64,000 nt of DNA from Callaeas wilsoni (lineage: Eukaryota; Chordata; Aves; Passeriformes; Callaeidae), in contig VWPU01005228.1 in the NCBI GenBank assembly GCA_013398955.1, positions 383,642 to 447,641 on the forward strand, given 5' to 3'. The position numbers and the translations under genes are program-made. Each line of letters opens with the position of its first letter. Position 1 is the stretch's first letter. Positions 62,513-64,000 of this stretch are shown here, piece after piece. A model generated the notes under the pieces. That model was not told the DNA's origin and searched no databases. It saw nothing but the letters and a program-made list of their open reading frames with translations.

Positions 62513-62602
62513 CTTAAAAAAACCCCAACCAACCAATCAAAGAAACAAACACCACCCTACCACCCCACACCCAAAACAACCAAAACCAAACCCCAAAAAA
62601 CA
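62513..62602. repeat. A/C-only low-complexity tract
   Basis: About 85 bases made almost wholly of A and C (AACCCCAACCAACCAA, CACCACCCTACCACCCC and CAAAACCAAACCCC pieces). The opposite strand is G/T-only with several GGGG and GGTTTTGG runs. Confidence 0.85.
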
Positions 62603-63340
62603 GATGTATACACAACTCCTAAAGCGTAAGAAACAATAAAGACAAGGAAAAAGACCATAAATCTGCTCTCTGACTGTTGGGCTGTTAAAGGAACCTCTCA
62701 ATCAAAAGCCTTAAGAGGTTTACACAGGAATTTGCAAGGTTAAAACGGGGGAAAAAGACTGCTAGGAGTCACATGAAAAACAGCAAATACGACTACATAT
62801 TCAGCTGGTCTTATTCCATGACAAGCAAGTTCTTGTGCCATGACATGTCCATGGCACAGTATCATAAGTACCATCATACTTTTTATTCTAAAAATTGCAC
62901 GTTGTATAGCAAGTGAGCCTTTACAGGTGAGTAAATGTAGCAATTCAGTCAGGACTTCCATCTTTATTCTGGAAAGAATGTCTGTTTGCCACCATGTTTC
63001 ATTTCTGCATAAAACTAAATATCTTTAACATCATTTTCCTGGAATTATCTGATCTAAATTACTCTGTCTTTTCTATTCTTTTGAAAACAAGTATTGGCTT
63101 CATATATCCAATCGAAAATTCAGAAAACTTTTGTTTCGTTGTGGGGGAGGAAAAAGAGAGAGAGAAGAGCTGGTGTCCCTCTCATATTTTTGTCAAAAAT
63201 AGATGTAAACCACAAAGGGTTAACTTTGAAATAAATAACTCCTCAAATTATAGAATCATAGAACAAATTATTTTGTAAAATCTTTAGATATTTAAAAATT
63301 GTAATGCATTTACCTTTTACACTCACCAAAACACATACAT
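62603..63340. other. AT-rich sequence without a recognised gene
   Basis: Nothing recognised. A TAGAATCATAGAAC string near 63250 resembles a CR1 tail octamer, but no CR1 body adjoins it. Confidence 0.45.
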
Positions 63341-63359
63341 AAACACACACACACACACA
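63341..63359. repeat. (AC)8 microsatellite
   Basis: About eight AC units within AAACACACACACACACACAT. Confidence 0.92.
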
Positions 63360-63473
63360 TGAAAACAGCTCCATGCAGGCACATTAGGACACTACCTAAT
63401 AGCCTTCATCCTTCCTCCAATAGCAGGGAAAGGAAAAGCAGGATGAGAGTTTGGCTTCAGCTTCTGCCTCCTT

Positions 63474-63539
63474 TCAACTCCCCAGCTGGAAGAGCTCCTC
63501 ATTGTCCTTGAGAAACTTCTGGACTAACTCCAAGTTTCT
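63474..63539 (-). pseudogene. Minus-strand exon-like segment, possibly a decayed coding exon
   Basis: On the minus strand TTGGTCTCCTCTTATGTGCAG, a good acceptor context, is followed by RNLELVQKFLKDNEELFQLG, a Ser, then TGA. The segment (22 codons with stop) is charged and amphipathic, unlike the AT-driven chance frames around it. The same frame stays open past the stop for 25 more codons. Further minus-strand pieces at 63680-63960 read like HTDEISLLKKELKFL and SGHCYVIFGLRIGSVNLKQ but are broken by stops. This looks more like a pseudogene than a live exon; the parent is unknown. Confidence 0.25.
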
Positions 63540-64000
63540 CTGCACATAAGAGGAGACCAAGAACTGTAATTAGTGCTGCAATTACTGAATGAAATCAGAG
63601 GTTTGCTGAATAGCTTACTACTAGGTGGCAGAGAAGGAACACATATGATCCTTTAACAATAGAATGAAAATCACAAGAACAGATTTTTTTCTTCTTTCTT
63701 CCCTCTATCCTCAAGAAGAGAGAATATAGTATAAGAGCACCTTCATAGGCATACTGCTTCAAGTTCACAGAACCAATCCTCAGCCCAAAGATCACGTAGC
63801 AATGTCCACTGGCATTCATTCACAAAAACTTCAGTTCCTTCTTGAGAAGACTGATTTCATCTGTATGGCACAGCACCTAGCTCTGGATCTCCACTAGATT
63901 CTCTGTAATGCCTCCATAGATGTGTAATATGATACTGTTTTGTACAGTTTCCTCACTTCACTGTTAGGCATAATGGTGTCATGGTGTGGCAACCCACCAA
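63540..64000. other. Right edge: broken open frames, no recognised gene
   Basis: GC content is higher than in neighbouring AT-rich parts. Minus-strand frames of modest length are interrupted by stops, see the entry for 63474-63539. A gene or pseudogene may continue beyond the window. Confidence 0.3.

Noticed and set aside
63250..63262. TAGAATCATAGAAC resembling CR1 terminal octamers
   Set aside because: No CR1 3' UTR on either side; the match is too short.
1..64000. CRISPR arrays, operons, rRNA, tRNA and prokaryotic-type regulatory sites
   Set aside because: None seen; the sequence is clearly vertebrate, and the short direct repeats found are minisatellite, duplication or microsatellite types.

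Overview
The window looks like ordinary euchromatic bird DNA. It is AT-rich (roughly 36-38% GC by eye), has no long open reading frame, and its recognisable content is almost entirely avian interspersed repeats: CR1 LINE fragments with the CR1-type octamer tail, and solo LTRs of endogenous retroviruses, several of a well-known avian ERVL-like type. CR1 plus ERVL-type LTRs, with no Alu/L1/B-type SINEs, point to a bird; the species cannot be fixed from sequence alone. Two single-N assembly gaps (19803 and 53619) show this is a draft assembly.

Layout. 1-4528: AT-rich sequence with an A/C-only tract and one exon-like segment. 4529-5554: a complete solo LTR on the minus strand with an exact 5-bp target duplication. 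5555-19606: mostly unique sequence with several exon-like segments and two GC-richer islands of unknown origin. 19607-19817: a truncated LTR running into an N, after which the flanking sequence starts again. 23581-24162: a minus-strand ERVL-type LTR. 26031-27250: the largest CR1 copy. 30.4-36.0 kb: a repeat cluster with three CR1 fragments, a solo LTR with perfect TSD at 31911-32514, a possible LTR at 33.1-33.9 kb and an old ERVL LTR at 35.4-36.0 kb. 39.66-40.25 kb: a decayed minisatellite. 43.4-44.4 kb: LTR and CR1 fragments. 44.5-51.2 kb: three exon-like segments whose reading phases join, plus an ERVL LTR at 47.7-48.3 kb. 52.4-64 kb: CR1 fragments, a second N gap with duplicated flank, a probable LTR near 59.2-60.0 kb, a 54-bp tandem duplication and simple repeats.

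No confident complete protein-coding gene, rRNA, tRNA, CRISPR or operon is present. The window is best read as intergenic or long-intron sequence. If a gene crosses it, the best case is a plus-strand gene ending with a stop at 51187. That exon chain is inference from splice-like borders and phase agreement, and I do not recognise the protein. The observations most worth following are the two N gaps, which look like LTR insertions present on only one haplotype (or a scaffolding artefact), the phase-consistent exon candidates, and the decayed 30-bp-class repeat. I found no evidence of a novel biological system.
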